Shown here in pieces: positions 61,800 through 64,000 of a stretch of DNA of 64,000 nucleotides; within the stretch, counting starts at the first letter, position 1, and each line of letters starts with the position of its first letter. The notes below the pieces were generated by a model. That model searched no databases and had not been told where the DNA came from. It saw only the letters and a list, made by a program, of their open reading frames with translations. The position numbers and the translations under genes were made by a program. Source of the DNA: Enoplosus armatus (Eukaryota > Chordata > Actinopteri > Centrarchiformes > Enoplosidae); NCBI RefSeq assembly GCF_043641665.1, contig NC_092183.1, forward strand, positions 17,529,501 to 17,593,500. Reading direction: 5' to 3'.

Positions 61800-63890
61800 T
61801 CACACCTGACTTTGGAGCCAGTTGCGAGGATCAAGTCTGGCCCTGAGGTTCCTGAGGCTACGTCGAGCCGGGGAGGGCCTTGAGAAGGGGGCTCCCTCAG
61901 ATGACTCTGGGCTGTGGCTGCCCTCACTGTTGCTGGAGCTGTTGCTGGAGGTGGAGCTGGAGCAGGAGAGCGTGGTCTGTGTGCTAAGCTGTGACCGAGG
62001 TGAACGTGAGGAGATAGGGAGTGGGGCGAGCAGCGAGGAGGGAGGAGGCTGGCAGGGGCACTGGAAGGTCCCTCCTCCTCCATACCCCCTCCCTCGAAGG
62101 GTGCTGAGCTTAGCATCCAGCGACAGAGTGCGCGGCCTCAGACGGGAGGGGGAAGATGACAAGAGAGAGAAGTTTGAAGAAGGCTCGGCCCAGCCACGGT
62201 GGTGAGAGCAGGGACTGGTGCTGCAGTGGCTGTCGCTGTCTGAGGTCAGGCTTGCATCTGAGGACAGCAGACCCGGCTGTGGGCAGCGATGAGGGCTCAC
62301 AGGGCTCCGGGGCAGTCGATGAGGGGTGCAGGGGCTGAGGCCAGAAAGGCGAGAGGTACAGGGACGGGGGCGGCCAGCACTTTTGGGGTTGCTCTCATCA
62401 AACACAGACATCCAGGTGGGGGAGGTGCCCAGCTGGCTGCGGAGCTCCAGCTCCTGCATCCTCCGAGCCAAGATGTCTGACACGGTGCTGCTGAGGTCAT
62501 CAGATGACTCAATAACTGCAGGAGAGATGCAGCAAAACTCAACATTATACTGCTGTATACTGGGCTTGGTTTAGGGGTTTGTCTCAAATTCTTACCGTTT
62601 GGTACATGAATTGGCAATCCAGTCATAATTTGAGATGAACTGAAATGCTGTTTCTTACCATTGTTTTAAAATTCTTAAGGCAGGTGTTGGGATAGTTTTA
62701 ATGCAAAATTAAGGAATATTTTTACTGAGATTATGGATTTTGGATGGATTTAGAGACATGTTTGTTGTTTGTGAAATAATATCTTTTTAAATGTGAGTTT
62801 AAGAGGAAAGATTACAGATCAATTACAAGATGCATTGTACAGTTAAAAACTTCAATTCTGAACATGTCTTAATGTTCATTCAATTACAATGACGCTGATG
62901 AAAGAAAAAAAATCCTGTCCTGCCCTGTTTTGCAAAATCTACTCACTATCAGCCAGATGAGGCTGGTCCTGGATTTGCAGTTAGTCCTGGACTGCAACAT
63001 TTACCACAACATGATTTATATGGAGCCCTACTCCTGTTACTTCACCTGTCGTTGTAATAGGATGAGAGCAGAGCACGAATCTCAGCAGACACAGCGTTAT
63101 CCTGCAGCAGAAGACCCTCACAGGAGGGTGTGGCAAGAGGGGCTGCCAGGGGGGGTTAGGAAAACCGAGAGGAAGGTTGGCGAGTGAGAAGGGGTGGAGA
63201 GTGGATAGGAGGTGTGCAACAGGTGGAGTTTTTATGTGTTGTGGCCATGACAGAAACCGATAAGGTTTGACGCATGTTTATGAAGGAAGTGAATGTTAAG
63301 GTGTGATGAGAGAACAAAAGAGATTCGTTCAAGGATAAAGATAATTCACCCGTTAAAAATTAATGGTGAAAGTTGATGAATGTGGCGTTGATCATGAATA
63401 ATGAATGAGGACACAAGGAAATAATAAAGAAGGACAAAAGAGACGAAGCCAAGGAGTGATGGATTCAGGACACACAAGGAAAATTGAAAAGGACAAAGAG
63501 AGACAGAGAAACAAAAGGACAGAGAGTGAGTCAGCGTGTCAGAGATAAGACCCATTCTACCTACAGTACAGAGAAGTAAAGCAGAGTGTGAGTTTGAGAT
63601 ATTGGAGAGGAAAATTGACAGCACCTCTCATGCACGTGTACCCCAAGGAATTAAAGCTACACACAGTCACATGCAATGCAGGCAGAGTGCTTTCTTTCCC
63701 TGCTTTCCCTTTTGTCTTTTCCACTGATTTTTAGACCAAAAATGTTTTTGATTGCAGATCCACAGTGATATAATCAGGGCCTTACCCATTTCGTGATAGA
63801 GTGAGCCCTGTTTTGGTGTGACAGGTGCTGGTTTCCTTGGCGATGGCAGTTCAATTTTCATTATGTCATCACAGCACTGCTTCCATTGGC
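61800..63890 (-). CDS. Unrecognised gene, last two coding exons (partial)
   Basis: Exon 63890-63786 (105 nt) joins in phase 1 to exon 62515-61800, which ends in TGA at 61802-61800. Both have good splice signals and the join gives one open frame. The visible 272 or so residues run from QWKQCCDDIMKIELPSPRKP through a short hydrophilic, probably helical stretch (SDILARRMQELELRSQLG) and TSPTWMSVFDESNPKS. A long Ser/Pro/Arg-rich, probably disordered region follows, then a basic end (RRSLRNLRARLDPRNWLQ) finishing SQV. I see no catalytic motif, membrane segment or zinc finger. The pattern suits the cytoplasmic tail of a membrane or scaffold protein. An ENTREP/FAM189-type tail is one unverified guess. 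Confidence 0.75.
62516..63785 (-). other. Last intron of the unrecognised gene
   Basis: Starts with gtaagg at 63785 and ends ctgcag at 62516. The phase-1 join across it is consistent without any extra exon. I see no other feature inside. Confidence 0.65.
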
Positions 63891-64000
63891 CTGTATGTTG
63901 GAGACAAACTGTTACTTTCAAAGCACCGAGCAGCAGATACAGTAGTGTACGTCCTTGAAATGGAGGCAGCTATGGTGCTATATGTGAGTGACTGTATGTA

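Noticed and set aside
61787..62116. Second minus-strand open frame overlapping the last exon of the unrecognised gene
   Set aside because: Shadow frame in GC-rich Ser/Pro codons; the chosen frame joins across the intron and has a normal stop.

Overview
The window looks like vertebrate, and specifically teleost, genomic DNA. Genes are split into short exons by GT-AG introns, intergenic space is modest, CA/TG and GATA microsatellites are frequent, and several dispersed elements have sequences I recognise as common in spiny-rayed fish (a hAT-like miniature element, a tRNA-derived SINE and other teleost repeats). No species can be named from the sequence alone. Exon limits were worked out by hand from splice signals, reading phase and remembered human homologues. 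No alignment program was run.

Layout, left to right. (1) Positions 1-48,000, minus strand: the 5' three fifths of ADGRV1 (VLGR1/GPR98/MASS1), the giant Calx-beta adhesion GPCR mutated in Usher syndrome 2C. I place 57 consecutive coding exons from the ATG at 36,134 to an exon ending at 730. Their lengths sum to 11,538 nt, exactly 3,846 codons, with compatible phase at every junction. The gene leaves the window on the left before the GAIN/GPS and seven-helix parts. Domain order is signal peptide, Calx-beta repeats, a LamG/pentraxin-like domain (18.2-20.8 kb), more Calx-beta repeats, an EAR/EPTP block (2.5-5.6 kb), and Calx-beta again. A probable non-coding first exon lies near 47.8 kb, so intron 1 is about 11.6 kb. 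(2) 48.8-53.2 kb, plus strand: LYSMD3, head to head with ADGRV1, with a C-terminal tail that appears to have slipped out of frame. (3) 53.4-56.2 kb, minus strand: POLR3G (RPC7/RPC32-alpha of RNA polymerase III), tail to tail with LYSMD3. (4) 56.5-59.5 kb, plus strand: MBLAC2, a metallo-beta-lactamase-fold thioesterase, head to head with POLR3G. (5) 60.0-63.9 kb and beyond, minus strand: the last two coding exons and probable long 3' UTR of a gene I do not recognise.

The order ADGRV1-LYSMD3-POLR3G-MBLAC2 is the same as on human 5q14, so this is a conserved synteny block of genes with unrelated jobs: hair-cell and photoreceptor adhesion, LysM membrane protein, Pol III transcription, and acyl-CoA hydrolysis. 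The alternating strands give two probable shared promoter regions, about 47.8-49.0 kb and 55.9-56.5 kb.

The most interesting observations are a four-cysteine PAN/apple-like insert inside one Calx-beta unit of ADGRV1, an acidic Ser-Gly linker exon resembling a glycosaminoglycan attachment site, a GC-AG intron, a frame-preserving exon with a weak GU-repeat donor, the LYSMD3 tail frameshift, and the unidentified gene at the right edge. I found no evidence of a wholly new system.
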